This document shows, one piece after another, positions 1-11,188 of a stretch of DNA of 64,000 bases. The notes under the pieces were generated by a model that saw nothing but the letters and a program-made list of their open reading frames with translations, ran no database searches and was not told the origin of the DNA. The stretch is taken from assembly GCA_963989385.1 (NCBI GenBank), contig OZ022498.1, positions 2,425,501 through 2,489,500 of the forward strand, in the 5' to 3' direction. A program made the position numbers and the translations under genes. The first letter of the stretch is position 1; each line of letters starts with the position of its first letter. The stretch is from Ctena decussata (lineage: Eukaryota > Mollusca > Bivalvia > Lucinida > Lucinidae).

Positions 1-913
1 GGAGCCGGATGCGGGCTCCCTAGACCTGGCACAACCGGCTCCAGTGCTGGTTTGCTAAAACGGCCCTCAGGGCCGCTTCTGGGAGCTGCCAGCTCTCGGA
101 GCCGGAAACGGCTCTGCGAGCCGGTTTAAGAGCCGTTTTTCACAACTATATAAGGCGCGATTTTGACCAGTCAAATCATAACTTGGATTCGCACTTGTCG
201 AGTCCATTTTAGACAGGGTTCCCCTGAAGAGTCCGCATAATGGACGAAACCTAGGTCGGGGACACGCGTTCCTTCACAATACAACGCCGGAGTCATTTTT
301 TTACCTAGTCAATCCTAATTCAGTCACTGCTATGCTAGTTTGAGAAGAATTGAACTGACTGATCAGGAGACAAGCCATTTTAAAAAATACTAAGACCTCC
401 TTAGTCCTATAACCTTAAACATGGGGTCATGGTCATAAAACCTCTTCTCCTGTTGATGATTCTTTGGTAGTTTGGCAGAATTACAATGCTTAGTTAAGGA
501 GATAAGGGACAGCAAGCATTTTTAAACAAGACCTGTCGGTGTACAGGATAGCTCACATGAGAGCGCCTTGCCCATCACATAAAAAACTTTGTCGTAAAAC
601 TTTTAATGTGTGATGCCCACACTGATACAGATGTCAGGATGAAACAAAAGCTCTCTGTATTTTCATACAGGCGAGCTACAAATACTAAACTGTTACTTTG
701 AAAAAATGAGACATAGCTACAAAACCTAATCAACTGCTGATAATTCCATCTAAGTTTGGTAATAATCCACAATATGGTTTCTGAGATAGGGTGTACCCTA
801 AAATCTCCCCTGACTTAGAAAATGGGATCATGGTCATCATGCCTAATCAACCCTGCATGTTCTCCCAATACTGCTTGTGTTCAATAAGCAGCACATATAA
901 ATTCTGTAAGTAC
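1..913 (-). other. CCDC18 intron, no exon found
   Basis: No coding segment continuing the coiled coil is visible on the minus strand. Around 500-600 there is a piece of the dispersed repeat whose ends carry 'AGCTCgCCTGA' and 'CGCCTTGCCCATCACA' (also at 12465-13516 and 63478-63640). The rest shows nothing recognisable. Confidence 0.5.
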
Positions 914-1048
914 CTCTCTGGTATAAGCAAGTGTTTGTTCTGTCTGTTGTAGCCTATGAGTTTTGTCGGACACCTCTCGTCGTAAGATGTCTGTTTGTTT
1001 CTCCCACTCATTGGCTTGACTAGATTTATTTTCAGCTCTTTCTTGCAA
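914..1048 (-). CDS. CCDC18: CCDC18 exon 15 (residues 795-839; last in window)
   Basis: 135 bp, phase 0, acceptor AATATTCCAG, donor GAG|GTACTT. It encodes LQERAENKSSQANEWEKQTD followed by ILRREVSDKTHRLQQTEQTL and AYTRE. The second block is strongly CCDC18-like (LQNQVSEETIKVRQL-type). Downstream exons must lie left of base 1; none could be found in 1-913. Confidence 0.84.
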
Positions 1049-1277
1049 CTGGAATATTAAAACAAGCCTCGGAATGCCGTGTCTCACATGTCTGTACACT
1101 GTCAGAAAACAGAGCTAAGCCATGTAATTGGATATAAACTCGATGCTGCCAGTGTCACCATTAGGGGAAAAGTAAAACCTATGTCTCCCTTCTGCAAGTC
1201 ACAGTCCAAAGTGTCTCAATCATCTCTACAATACCAAACCACTGCAGATCAATTTCCCTGTTTCTATTTTTACATAC

Positions 1278-1319
1278 TTCTCTATCTTTTGCTGACTTTT
1301 TTGACAATTCTGTCTGCAG
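1278..1319 (-). CDS. CCDC18: CCDC18 candidate micro-exon 14 (residues 781-794)
   Basis: A 42-bp segment between acceptor TCTATTCAG and donor GAA|GTATGT, phase 0 at both ends, encodes LQTELSKKSAKDRE. It continues the heptad pattern between exons 13 and 15 and partly fills what is otherwise a short gap relative to the vertebrate protein. Skipping it would also keep frame, so it may be alternative or spurious. RNA-seq across 1048-2310 would settle it. Confidence 0.5.
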
Positions 1320-1373
1320 CTGAATAGATAATCTCCACTAGTCAAAAGTTTGACAGGAAGCTATTACTATGTG

Positions 1374-1500
1374 TCTTTGGTTATAAGATGTGGGATTTTC
1401 CCTTCCAAAACAATCCCAAATATCTAGATCCATCACATATGGCAGATTTAGATTTTTGGGACTGTTTTGGAAGGGAAAAAATACCCGTCCTCTAACTGAA
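1374..1500. repeat. Palindromic repeat (AAGATGTGGGATTTTCCCTTCC arms)
   Basis: Arms around 'CCCTTCCAAAACAATCCCAAA' and its imperfect reverse complement 'GGGACTGTTTTGGAAGGG' face each other. A related palindrome lies at 18700-18810 ('TTCCAAAACTCCCAAAAATC' versus 'GATTGTTTTTGACGG'), and single arms lie at about 3065-3090 and 6465-6500. A short MITE family is likely. Confidence 0.5.
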
Positions 1501-1733
1501 GAGATACGGTAGTAAATGGACTACAGCTTTAGCACAGGTGTTTTTTTGCTACTTACATGCATGTATGAACCTTCTTCCTTCTTGTTTTTACCCAAGATAT
1601 TTCTAAAGCCTGTCCCATGTCTTACCCCTTCCTAAGTCTTCTGGCACACATGAAATAAAGTATGCTAATATTTCTTGCAAAATAATGGGATGAGCTATTG
1701 CAGTGAGAAAATGCTTTTCAGTACAATACATCT

Positions 1734-1931
1734 GGGCCCAGTTGTTCAAAGCATCGTTGGCTTAACAGGCTCCTTAAGAGGTCAACTCATTAAGTGTTTT
1801 ACGACTTTATGGCCAAATACATTGATATTTTTTTGTTGAAAATATGTGAGAACCTTTTGCAATACAAAAGCTTCTCATGTTTTTTCAACCAAAAATATTA
1901 GAGTATTTGAGATCTTTGAACAACTGGGCCC
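1734..1931. mobile_element. Palindromic MITE with GGGCCCAGTTGTTCAAAG ends, copy 1
   Basis: Terminal inverted repeats GGGCCCAGTTGTTCAAAG and CTTTGAACAACTGGGCCC bracket a hairpin with ATGTGAGAA/TTCTCATG inner arms. A second copy is at 8061-8302. No coding capacity. Confidence 0.7.
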
Positions 1932-2105
1932 TGATAATGTAACATCTTGTTAACAAACAATGGTATCAGTTTTGCTCAGACTGCATAGATGCACAAATTA
2001 ATCTATGTCTTCACTGCTGCACATAATATCAGGAACCTATTTTTGCATTTCAGCTAAATGTATTTGGTAGAAATGATGGGGAAACGAGAAATCTGTGGAA
2101 GGCAG

Positions 2106-2247
2106 TGTTTCGCCTGTTAGCACATTGTCACAAAAAGAGCTAAATCAGAAAACATGAAAAAAGTTTATGCCACTGATGCAGACAGCAACGAGGATGCAAC
2201 CAGAAAAGTAATACTTATGTTATGCTTCTGCTAGTTGCAGGCAAGAT
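2106..2247. mobile_element. TGTCTCGCCTG-ended short repeat, diverged copy
   Basis: Starts TGTTTCGCCTG and ends GCAGGCAAGATA, with the internal 'CACAAA.AGAGCTAAA' shared with copies at 7915-8046, 8633-8717 and 22833-24136. Confidence 0.5.
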
Positions 2248-2309
2248 AAAAACCAGTTTCTATCTCCAAAACTTTGCTTGTTGAAAGTCCTGCGACAAAG
2301 TAAACATAC

Positions 2310-2561
2310 AATATCTATCTGCTTCTGGTAATCCTTGCACTGTTCCTGGTGTATCTTCTGAACCCTCTCCCCCTCCTCTTTCACCTGAGTCACACTGTTT
2401 AATTTCTCTCGTATTTCTTTATGTAGCACCTGTGCCTCCTCCTCTTGGGAGGCTACTTCACTCTCCAGCTGTTTGATCCTCGAAGCCTGGTGTGTACATT
2501 GTGAGGTCTTCTCTTCTAGCTCCGCTGCCAGGCTTGTCACTTGGGATGATTTCTGTCTCAG
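2310..2561 (-). CDS. CCDC18: CCDC18 exon 13 (residues 697-780)
   Basis: 252 bp, phase 0 at both ends, acceptor GGTATTACAG, donor ATT|GTATGT. It encodes LRQKSSQVTSLAAELEEKTS, then QCTHQASRIKQLESEVASQE, ending VQKIHQEQCKDYQKQIDI: coiled coil. The KIH.EQ.K...KQI segment matches the vertebrate protein. Confidence 0.85.
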
Positions 2562-2878
2562 CTGTAATACCAACAGAGCAACAAGTGAACCAGAATTTCG
2601 ATTGTAAACACTGATTTAAATAACTTGAGAATAATTATTTGTTTGAGAAAATCTGAAGTTTCTGTTGAAAGAATTTCAGTTTGTACTGAAAAATTGGTGG
2701 CAAATGGCATACATTGTATGCCATGCTCTGATACCAGTGATGTCATAGATCTGTTACCATAGCAACTAAGAGTTCATATTGATGTCATCAAAATAGTCAT
2801 TCTGCCAAGGTACTAAGCACAACAGCTAGTAATTCCATAGTTGCTATGGTAACAGATCTATGGCATCATCTCGCTTAT

Positions 2879-2929
2879 AATTTGAGAGGAGCATGGCATG
2901 TACAGTGTATGCCATGCTCCTCTCAAATT
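2879..2929. repeat. Perfect 21-bp stem-loop
   Basis: 2879-2899 and 2909-2929 are perfect reverse complements (AATTTGAGAGGAGCATGGCAT) around a 9-base loop. Just upstream, 2750-2770 (TAGATCTGTTACCATAGCAAC) and 2840-2860 form another inverted pair, so 2750-2930 is a compound palindrome in CCDC18 intron 12. Confidence 0.7.
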
Positions 2930-3266
2930 TTATACGTGAGCTGCTACCTAAAATTCATAGAAAAGAAAAGGGTGATTTTCTCAAACCTATAATTCATTCT
3001 CAAATAATTTAATTCTCTGTTTGAAATATCAGTACCATATCGATTTATTTGGTTATCAGACAGAGGTTTCCCCTTTCAAAAACAACCCAAAAAAACTATA
3101 CCCATCTTATGAAACAGATTTTTTTAAAGTTTTACATAATTTCTTTTACTTGAATATTCGGCCAAGTCTTGTTATTTAAGTATTTTACATTAAAAATTCA
3201 AAATTGAAATCTGAGCAGCAAGAAAGAAAGTTTTATAACATGGAGGCCAGATGTCAGTTAACTTAC

Positions 3267-3487
3267 CTGTTTCTCCAGCCGTGACACCTCTTCCCCTTTA
3301 TCATTAATCTGCTCCTGCAGTTCTATCAACTGAACATTTCTCTGATTAACTCGCAACTCAAATGATGAGCTTTCAGAGTCCCGCTCCGCTAACTCTCTCT
3401 TCAATTTCTTCACCTGTGATGCTAATTTTTCTCTGTCAGCTTCCATTCTGCTGATCACTGAGTCCAGCTCTTGTCGCTGTTCTGCAC
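3267..3487 (-). CDS. CCDC18: CCDC18 exon 12 (residues 623-696)
   Basis: 221 bp with acceptor TTTTAAAG and donor CAG|GTAAGT. GT completes the split Ser codon. It encodes AEQRQELDSVISRMEADREK, LASQVKKLKRELAERDSESS, SFELRVNQRNVQLIELQEQI, NDKGEEVSRLEKQ: continuous coiled coil, colinear with the family. Confidence 0.85.
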
Positions 3488-3709
3488 CTTTAAAATCAGA
3501 GCAGGGATAAATCAGCATTTTCAGACAAAAATTTTGGTATTTTTTTCATGAAAATGTATGCTGTTAAAATTTTAGAATTCCCTCAGTAGAGATGATTCCA
3601 ATAAGATGCCACAACAAAAGTTTTATGGAGAAATTAACTACATGTATATTTAAGATATATGAGGACACTTTCAGGGAATGCAACTGCATATTTTTCTGAA
3701 AACCTCCAC

Positions 3710-3745
3710 CTCCCCCCCCCCCCCCCCCCCACCCCCCACCCCTCT
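3710..3745. repeat. C-homopolymer tract
   Basis: About 20 consecutive C, then CACCCCCCACCCC. It creates a spurious polyproline frame. Other C/G runs are at 12715-12735, 22459-22485, 24907-24922, 25853-25869 and 63692-63712; most lie in repeat termini. Confidence 0.85.
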
Positions 3746-3904
3746 CAACCCCCTTCTCAATAGGAGTCTACTCTTAGAAGAAAGAGTTTCCTCCTCTAGG
3801 AACAATTTCTTTCCTTCAAGAGTTAACCCCATTTTGGAAAGGCTTCTTCTTCCAGGGAAGCAAACAGGAAGTTGCAAAAGTTGTTATCTTTTATAAATAT
3901 TTAC

Positions 3905-4077
3905 AGAAAACCCTCTTTACAACAACGGCATTTGATCCCAAAGATTTTGACGTTAAACTGAATTTGCTGTTGTAAAGAATGCATGTTTAGAACAATTTAG
4001 CCCTTCTGTAAAAATCAAAATGACATTATAAAGTATTTTGCTGTTGTAAAGAGTGCCATTGTAAAGAGGGTTGACTG
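3905..4077. mobile_element. Small TIR repeat (CCCTCTTTACAAC ends)
   Basis: Starts AACCCTCTTTACAACAACGGC and ends CCATTGTAAAGAGGGTTGAC, inverted repeats of each other; internal 'TTTGCTGTTGTAAAGA' occurs twice. MITE-like. Confidence 0.55.
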
Positions 4078-4086
4078 TATAATATT

Positions 4087-4273
4087 CAGGGCCTGACAAA
4101 TCCATTGTCCAGCTGCCCGGGACAAGTCAAAATTTTTGCTGGGCAAGTCAAATGTTTTCTAACTTGCCCAGAAAAATATATTGGCAATATAGGGAAAATA
4201 GAAGAATTTCAGGGTTTTGCAGCAGAAGCTCTATACCGGACAAGTGGATGGAATTTTGATTTGTCAAGCCCTG
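4087..4273. mobile_element. Small TIR repeat (CAGGGC.TGACAAATC ends)
   Basis: CAGGGCCTGACAAATCCA at one end faces GATTTGTCAAGCCCTG at the other, with internal GGGACAAGTCAAA / GGACAAGTGG. It overlaps a chance reading frame at 4105-4344. Confidence 0.5.
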
Positions 4274-5127
4274 TTAAACATGGATGTATATTCGTATTTA
4301 ACACCAAAACCTTTGGCTTAACTAGAAAATCAAGGATTTTCTAGATAAGCCAAAGCTTTTGATGTGCAAGAAAGTAAACATGAACAGATACATAAGAAAA
4401 CAGAATCATGCAGAAACTCTTGACAGTAAGTAACAACTCTGAAAAGCAATCAAGAGAGCCGGCATTGGGCCATGATGGTCCTGAGTCACTAACATCAGCC
4501 TTCGGTTACATTGTCAAAAATCAGTACATGTATATCCAAATCAGTATGATAGCTCAAAGTGTTTTTCAGTTCATACTTAATCACAATTTCCCCAAAATTA
4601 TCCCACCCCTGCAAAGAAAATCTAAGATCTGACCAAAAGCTACTTTACATATAATTAAGAGGTGCCCAATGGAGTTTCTGCAAATTATCAGTCAAATCGG
4701 TCCTGTGATCCTGGAGAAGTCATCTCACTAATTTTTACCATATTTGGGCATGTTTGAAAGGCACAAGCTACGGACCTTTTAGGTGCACAATTGCTGAAGA
4801 GTGAAGACTGATGAAAATATCTCATCCATGAACACTTTGTACTCAGGTGAGCTGATAAGCATATCAAGGGAACAATAGTAAATCTCTTGATATAGCATAA
4901 TTTGCCATATTGTTTCCTGTTCACTAAGTAAAGGACAACAACTCTAGTGTTAATGGCCCCATTTAACAAACTATCAATCTTGTATTGTGTAGTCATAAAG
5001 AGACTGTTCACCTTTGTTCTGACTGCTCATAAGTTATAGCATTTTTTCACTAGGTAAGGGGCAGAAACTCTGGTGTCAACCCTCTGATTTAACACACTAT
5101 CTGGTTTAGCCTAAATTTCTGACTTAC

Positions 5128-5264
5128 TTCTCTGGTTTTTCTCAATTAGAGCTGCCATGTCTGTCCTGAGATTCTCAATGGCCATAGACTGGTCCTCTGA
5201 TTCTTTTGCCTGTAGACTGGCCTGCAGTCTCTGTATCTCAGCATCCTTCAGTGCTAACTTCATC
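5128..5264 (-). CDS. CCDC18: CCDC18 exon 11 (residues 577-622)
   Basis: 137 bp with acceptor GGTTGTAG and donor A|GTAAGT. The sequence MKLALKDAEIQRLQASLQAK, ESEDQSMAIENLRTDMAALI is the best short match to vertebrate CCDC18 (the RIKLAIKEAEIQKL-type block). It was too short to appear as a long open frame and was located by phase from its neighbours. Confidence 0.86.
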
Positions 5265-5950
5265 CTACAACCAGTCATTGAAAGAACTCTTTAAACTGCT
5301 GCTCTTACTGAGATGTATTGGTATACAACAAGTTTTTCCACTGTTATTTCTTTAAAAGAGGACAACTTTTGTGTCTTCCTATTTGCGTCCATGGGCAACA
5401 AAAGCCTTCTGAAGATGATTTACTGTCAAAGGAAAGAATTTATTCCTTTTTTAAAGTTGACCCCATTGAGAAGCAAAGCAAAAAGGAAATGGTAGATTTG
5501 TTTCCCTTGAAAGTGTACCCATCCACGTTAACTGCAAGCCAAATAACTAAAGCAGAATGAGTCACAAAAGTTAGTGACAGCGCTTAAGATAAGGTGTGGT
5601 TTATGATGAAGAGGTGGCTTCTGTTGAATCTCCGCAACCTTTCTTGAGTGTGGATTTGCTTGGGTGATCTTCAAAACACAATAAAGACACACTGTACCAT
5701 AAGTGTCAACCACAAACTTACTGTAAAGTTCCAAGTATTGGGACAGATAGGTCTGAGTAAGCAATGCCGACCTTGATCAGACTATTTCAAAAGGATCAGG
5801 GTCTGCGCTGTTTGCCATTCTATCTGCATCTTCTGGACATATTACTGCTTTGTAAAATCAAACTTTTCCAATTTTAGGATAAAAATTATGGCAATCATTT
5901 CAGATGTCCCAATTTTTTAAATATTTTGGCACATTCACTGACATACACAC

Positions 5951-6126
5951 CTGAGATCTGAGAGGACACTTTTAGCTGCAGCTGTGTTTGTCTGCTGGGT
6001 GGGGTAAGATGCCTGACCCTGCAGACAACTCATCTCAGCAGCTGTAGATTTATGGAAGGAGGCTGATGTTTCCCCACTCTGTCGTATACTGAAATTCCCA
6101 CTGTCATTGCTGAAACTGTTGTTTCT
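5951..6126 (-). CDS. CCDC18: CCDC18 exon 10 (residues 519-576)
   Basis: Acceptor ATATTTTCAG and donor CTCAG|GTGTGT enclose 176 bp. It encodes a Ser/Thr/Ala-rich break in the rod (RNNSFSNDSGNFSIRQSGET and on to QQTNTAAAKSVLSDL). The vertebrate protein also has a non-coiled break at this point, directly before the conserved ISELRIKLA-like helix. The donor GTGTGT is non-optimal but gives the only phase that joins exon 11. Confidence 0.78.
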
Positions 6127-7083
6127 CTGAAAATATGAAATGTTAATAATTACAGAAGTTGTTTTAAACTTGAGCATGTACATGTACATTATAATGCTAA
6201 AAGATAATGGCATAATTCAAACAATGATATTTTTACGAGATTTGTTTCTTCTTCTAACAACTTGTTACACAAACCTATCACACTCATAAATGCCTTCAAC
6301 TTTTTACTTATAGACATGTATATAGCATGGGGCATATGCGGTAATTTTTGTTGTGTTCCAACTTTCCTGGTCACTCTGAAACCACGACAATTAAAAACAG
6401 CAAAATATTTTCCTGTTTCCTGACAAAGTTTCTTCAGCAGCCTGTTACTTAACTCCTGTGTTGTGGCCCCTTCAAAACAATCTCAAAAACCTACATCTGA
6501 CTTTTAAGATGGATTTATACGTTTGGAGCTTAGGAAACCTTTACCTTTACCTTTGAGGGGCCACGTAATATTATACAGATAATGAACAACAATCATCTTT
6601 GAATTATCATAAAAATCTCATCTTAAAGTCTAATCCTACATGATACAAGTTACTATACACAGTAACTACCCGATACAAAATTTTTCAAAGCAATCTTAGA
6701 TAACAGCCACACTGGTAGGTGTTTAGATAAACAGTTATTTATTTTTTTATTTAATTTTTTTTTGTAAGACTCAACTGTATTTTTTATTTTCTTTAAGTCC
6801 TGTTTGCATGGTACACTTTACTGAATATAAAGCCCTTACATAATTTCACATTAACCCTTATAGATTGCTTATTTCAAACTGTAAGCACTATAATAATGCA
6901 TTTCTAAATACTGTGTTTAGGCTACATATTGGGATGAACCTGCAGTAGTAGACAGTGTAGACCCGGAGGAGCAGTCTGATCAGGGTCTGCACTGTCGGCA
7001 AACAATTTATAAAACTTCCTATACTATTTGTCCAAATTCAATGACTGGAGAGTCCAGTTGAGATGGCATACAAAGAAGGTAAA

Positions 7084-7321
7084 TGAGCCGCGACACGACA
7101 AAACCAACAATGTGGTTGTGCGCGCAGTGCAGACTCAGATCAGCCTGGGTATCCACTCAGTAAGATCAAAGTCTATTCTGCGGGCGTAAAAGATAGCTAG
7201 GGGTCTAAGCTAGCTTCATGCGGACAGCAAAGACTCTGATCAGACTGGGCGGATGCCCAGGCTGATCTGAGTCTACGCTGGGCGCACAACCACATTGTTG
7301 GTTTTGTCGTGTCGCGGCTCA
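7084..7321. mobile_element. TGAGCCGCGACACGAC palindromic MITE, copy a
   Basis: Ends TGAGCCGCGACACGACAAAA and its reverse complement. Inner blocks 'CAGACTCAGATCAGCCTGGG' and 'GATCAGACTGGGCGGATGCC' are also inverted. This is the best-preserved reference for a family with eight copies in the window. Confidence 0.8.
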
Positions 7322-7532
7322 AATATGTTACCAGAGAAAAGGATTTGGTGTAAAGGAACTTTACAGCTGATTGTAAATTTTATACTGATGGCACTTATAC
7401 TAAGGCTAATCTCAAGAAAATGAACAAGTGGACAACAGTTTAAAGTAATGAGGGCTGTTTTGGTTTAACCAGTCTAAAATATCTGACTTTCTTAAACTTT
7501 GCCACAGTTAAAGCATGAGCAAGCAGCTGAAT

Positions 7533-7856
7533 TTAAGCTGCGATACAACAAATCCAACAAAGTAGTTTTGAGCCCAGCACAGACTTGGATCAGCCTGGGC
7601 AGCAACCCAGTCTGTTCAGACCTTTTGCTAAGAGATTAAAGTGTAGCTAAGGCTTTAAGCTAGCTCCATACAGACAGTAAAGACTCTGACACCCAGTCTG
7701 ATCATACCCTTCGCTAAGTGCTTAAAGGGTAGCTAAGGCTTTTAGCTACCTCCAAACAGACAGCAAAGACTCTGATCAGACTGTACAGATGCCCAGGCTG
7801 ATCTGAGTCTGCACTGTGCCCACAACCACTTTGTTGGTTTTGTCATGTTGCAGCTC
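7533..7856. mobile_element. TGAGCCGCGACACGAC palindromic MITE, copy b
   Basis: Diverged ends (AAGCTGCGATACAACAAATC ... GTTTTGTCATGTTGCAGCTC). The middle is duplicated: the 'TTAAAG.GTAGCTAAGGCTTT.AGCTA' block occurs twice. Confidence 0.7.
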
Positions 7857-7914
7857 AATTTTATTTTTCAAGCTTGAAAAACATACAGAAAACAAGAAGT
7901 CTGCGGAAAGTGGT

Positions 7915-8046
7915 GTCTCGCCTATCTGATCTTTGTCACAAAACAAGGCTAAACCTGAACACTTGATGCAAAGTTTATGCTGCAAATGCTGACGACACCA
8001 GAAAAGCAATACAAATGTCTTGATTCTGCTAGTTGCAGGTGAGACA
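7915..8046. mobile_element. TGTCTCGCCTG-ended short repeat
   Basis: Starts TGTCTCGCCTATCTG and ends GCAGGTGAGACA, with internal 'ACGACACCAGAAAAGCAATAC' as in the large copy at 22833-24136. Confidence 0.6.
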
Positions 8047-8060
8047 AAAATTAAACCCCA

Positions 8061-8302
8061 GGGCCCAGTTGTTGAAAGCATTGTTAGCCTAACGAGCTCG
8101 TTAAGAGGTCAACTTGTTAAATGTTTTACAACTTTATAATCAAATACACTGATATTTTTGTTGAAAAAATGTGAGAAGCTTTTGCACTGCAAAAGCTTCT
8201 CACATTTTTTCAACAAAAAATATTGGCATATTTGAGACATTAACGTTTGAAATTTTCAAGTATCGTTACCTAACGACACCATTAGTTTTGAACAACTGGG
8301 CC
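8061..8302. mobile_element. Palindromic MITE with GGGCCCAGTTGTTCAAAG ends, copy 2
   Basis: Same ends as 1734-1931. The centre is a near-perfect hairpin (AATGTGAGAAGCTTTTGCA facing TGCAAAAGCTTCTCACATT). It sits just downstream of a TGTCTCGCCTG-ended repeat. Confidence 0.7.
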
Positions 8303-8632
8303 ATGATAATGATTGTATTTACTGACAATCTTGAGACTGTAGTTTCTATTCTGTAAAAACGTTGCAACTTTTTATTAAAATCCCCTCAAATGAGGCAATT
8401 TAAATGAGATGTCACAATTTATGTTAATGTTAAGAAATAAGAAAATGACTCAGAATCACTGAAAAAGACACTCTTTTTTTCTAGAACCCTGCAAGTTAAT
8501 CAAAACAGAGTATAAAAGAAACCACACATCAACAACAGATTTGCAATTAACACAAAGCATCAAAGGCATAACTTACTATGAACAGCTGTTTGAGAAACAA
8601 ATGACGGTCAACAAGCGCTCTATGTCATGGGA

Positions 8633-8717
8633 TGTCTCGCCTGTCTGCGCAATGTCACAAACAGAGCTAAGCCAGAAACTCTATAGTTTGTCTCGCTTCT
8701 GCTTGCCGCAGGTGTCA
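8633..8717. mobile_element. TGTCTCGCCTG-ended short repeat, minimal copy
   Basis: 85 bp from TGTCTCGCCTG to GCAGGTGTCA; keeps 'CACAAACAGAGCTAA' and the 'TGTCTCGCTTCTGCTTGC' end block but no internal array. Confidence 0.6.
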
Positions 8718-9452
8718 CAAAAAATTATTTATCTTTTATGATTATCTGTACATGTACTTTAATGTTATAAGCATTAAATGCCTTTAACAAACAGCTCCTT
8801 GTGGTCATACCAAGGCGGCCAAAATTAATGATTGAAATTTTCAACTGCAAAAGTATTAAAAAAGTATGACAGGTACAGATAGGATTCAATGGTGATAACT
8901 GAATATTTGCCCATACTGTAAACAAATGTTTCCAATTTCTCAACCTCAAAATCTACACTGTACACTGTTAGCTGGTGATGCATTTTATCAAATCACTTAG
9001 GCAATATCTCCTGGACCTTTAAAATTATTGGCGACACCTTGCAAATATGTTACTCTTGTTTGCACACCGAGGCCCAATGAAGCATGCACAACTACCCTGT
9101 CTGACCTGTGCCATCTCTGTTTGCAAGAAAATAAAGGAATATTTGCTTGACGGATTCTCTCAAAAAAATATTATAGTACTAAAATACTTCCGCTGAGTCC
9201 AATCATTAAATACCGTAAAAATTCCAAAAATTGGGACACCTAATATAATTACCCTCTTCGTCTTAAAAATGAAACAGTTTCATTTTACAGTACAGTAATG
9301 TGTCCAAAAGAAGCAGATGGAATGGCAACCAGGGTAGATGCCCATCAGACTGCTTCTGAAGGAGCAGTCTGATCTGGGAAAGCACTGTTTGCTCAGACCT
9401 CTCAGTCCCAATATTTAAAAGTTTTACATTACAAGCCTACTGGAGCACTTAC

Positions 9453-9646
9453 ACTAGATGATCTGCTATTGTTGTTTTGCTGGACCTGTTGAGCTAATTG
9501 TTCCAGCTGAGTAAGCATGGTCCGACTTTCCTCTATCTCTTGTTGGCACACTGCCAACTGCTGGTGCTGGTTCTCGATCTGAGCCTTCAAGTATGTGTTC
9601 TCTTGTTGTAGACTCTCTAGCAAGGAGGAGTCAGCTTCAAGCCGAG
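9453..9646 (-). CDS. CCDC18: CCDC18 exon 9 (residues 454-518)
   Basis: The acceptor is taken as ACATTTTAG at 9647-9648 because only this AG keeps the frame: A from exon 8 plus CT gives Thr. Another AG upstream (TTATAG) would be out of phase. The donor is AGT|GTAAGT. The 194 bp encode LEADSSLLESLQQENTYLKA, QIENQHQQLAVCQQEIEESR, TMLTQLEQLAQQ, then a Ser/Asn-rich end. The CQQEIE..R..L block is a strong match to vertebrate CCDC18. The acceptor's pyrimidine tract is weak. Confidence 0.82.
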
Positions 9647-9753
9647 CTAAAATGTCAGACAATGCTTGTAAGTGTAACTTGAGCTATAAATAATGAATTT
9701 TGGAATGATGTTTGAGTTGCAACGCGCAAAATGGGGGTGTGGTTTAATGCATA

Positions 9754-10366
9754 TGAGCCAGACTCTGTGAAAACCGGGCTTAATGACATAAAACTAAAAA
9801 AATAACTAACTGCATCACTGAAAAGTATTAGCTTTTCTAAACATTTCCTGAAAATTTTAGATGGTTACCATTATTTATTACTGAGATACAGACTTTAGAA
9901 GCACACGGGTAGTGCAGTTTCTTTATTTGACGTTATTAACGTCATGCAAGTATGTTTTGACGTCAATGTCATTACGTTTCTTTGAACATGCTTTATGTGC
10001 TTGTTAGACAAAAGTACTCAGACAAAAAGTGTGTTTGCTCATTTTCAATATGTATTTCATAGCACACATATGATAATTTGCATGATTTAACATTCTTTCT
10101 CAAATGATAGGTCTTTGTGATGGTATACCATCTGTTTTCAAGGCTTTGGGGTTACCGTGGAATATGCGTTGTCATGGCAACATATGTCATATTTATGACT
10201 GGATTTTGTCTGAATTCATAGGCTTTCTGTTAAATCTCAACGCCTAAGGTATTTTCATGGAAATAAATTGAGGTCCGAAAAATCATTAATTTTGGTGTTT
10301 TTCATCCGTTTACAACGTCATTATTACGTAATGTCATTAAGCCCGGTTTTCACAGAGAAAGGCTCA
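9754..10366 (+). mobile_element. 613-bp TIR element with TA duplication, copy 1
   Basis: Begins TGAGCCAGACTCTGTGAAAA and ends TTTTCACAGAGAAAGGCTCA, flanked by TA on both sides (9752-9753, 10367-10368). An equally long copy lies in reverse orientation at 56078-56690. TA duplication suggests a Tc1/mariner-like non-autonomous element. No coding frame. Confidence 0.75.
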
Positions 10367-10649
10367 TATGCAAAAGCAATGGCTCAGATCAGACTGCACT
10401 TCCGTGCAGTCTGATCAGAGCCTTGCTATTCACAGTCACCATCATATGGACCCTGAGAAACAAAACAAAAGCTGTAGCTAGACTGATAGAAATTCATAGA
10501 CCTGTTTGTGTCTTCCCTATTCACAGAGGCATAACAGAAAGCAACTATTTTGCACAACATTGCTCCTTCTTGTATATGCTGTGTGCTCACAGTAGAACCA
10601 GCTCCATGTGGTTCCAATGAGGTCCACAACCTATGTTTCAATGGAAACA

Positions 10650-10878
10650 GGGGCCGTATTTATAAAATGACTTAAGTGGTTGTTATGCTGTTGCTAAGGC
10701 TGAATTTCTATAGAGGAGATTCGCTACAACTATGAAATTTGCTCTGGAGGAACAGCCTGAAAAGGACTGTTCCTCCAGAGCAAATTTCATAGCTGTAGGG
10801 AATCTCCTTCATAGAAATTTAGCCTTAGCAACAGCATACATGTAGCAACGACTTTAGTGGTTTTATAAATACGACCCC
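10650..10878. mobile_element. Palindromic MITE, nearly perfect hairpin
   Basis: Ends GGGGCCGTATTTATAAAA and TTTTATAAATACGACCCC. The core at about 10690-10830 is a long stem (GCTAAGGCTGAATTTCTATA facing TATAGAAATTTAGCCTTAGC; GAGGAACAG facing CTGTTCCTC). Lies in CCDC18 intron 8. Confidence 0.75.
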
Positions 10879-11188
10879 AGGACAGAAATTATCTCAGAAT
10901 TACATGTACGTACAAAACTCATCTTATCCAAGTTATATATAATATTCAAGTCTTTTCATGATACCTCTGCACAGAGCCACAGCTGTGCCCTGCCTAATCC
11001 ATGATCCAATTTGAACTACCTCCTTTTCATCAATTTCATGACAATATCCTTTTCCAATTACGTTGAAATTCATCAAATGTAACATACAAACTTTACATGT
11101 TAATGAAAGACTGGCCAACTTGTCAAAAGCAGACACATTCAACAAGTAGTCAGTACTTGAAGGGAAGTAAGTAGGTACAACAACTTAC

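Noticed and set aside
3671..3896. Frames with polyproline or polyglycine
   Set aside because: Translation of the C-homopolymer tract in an intron.
4105..4344. 79-codon plus-strand frame
   Set aside because: Lies over a TIR repeat (4087-4273) within a CCDC18 intron; no domain or splice support.
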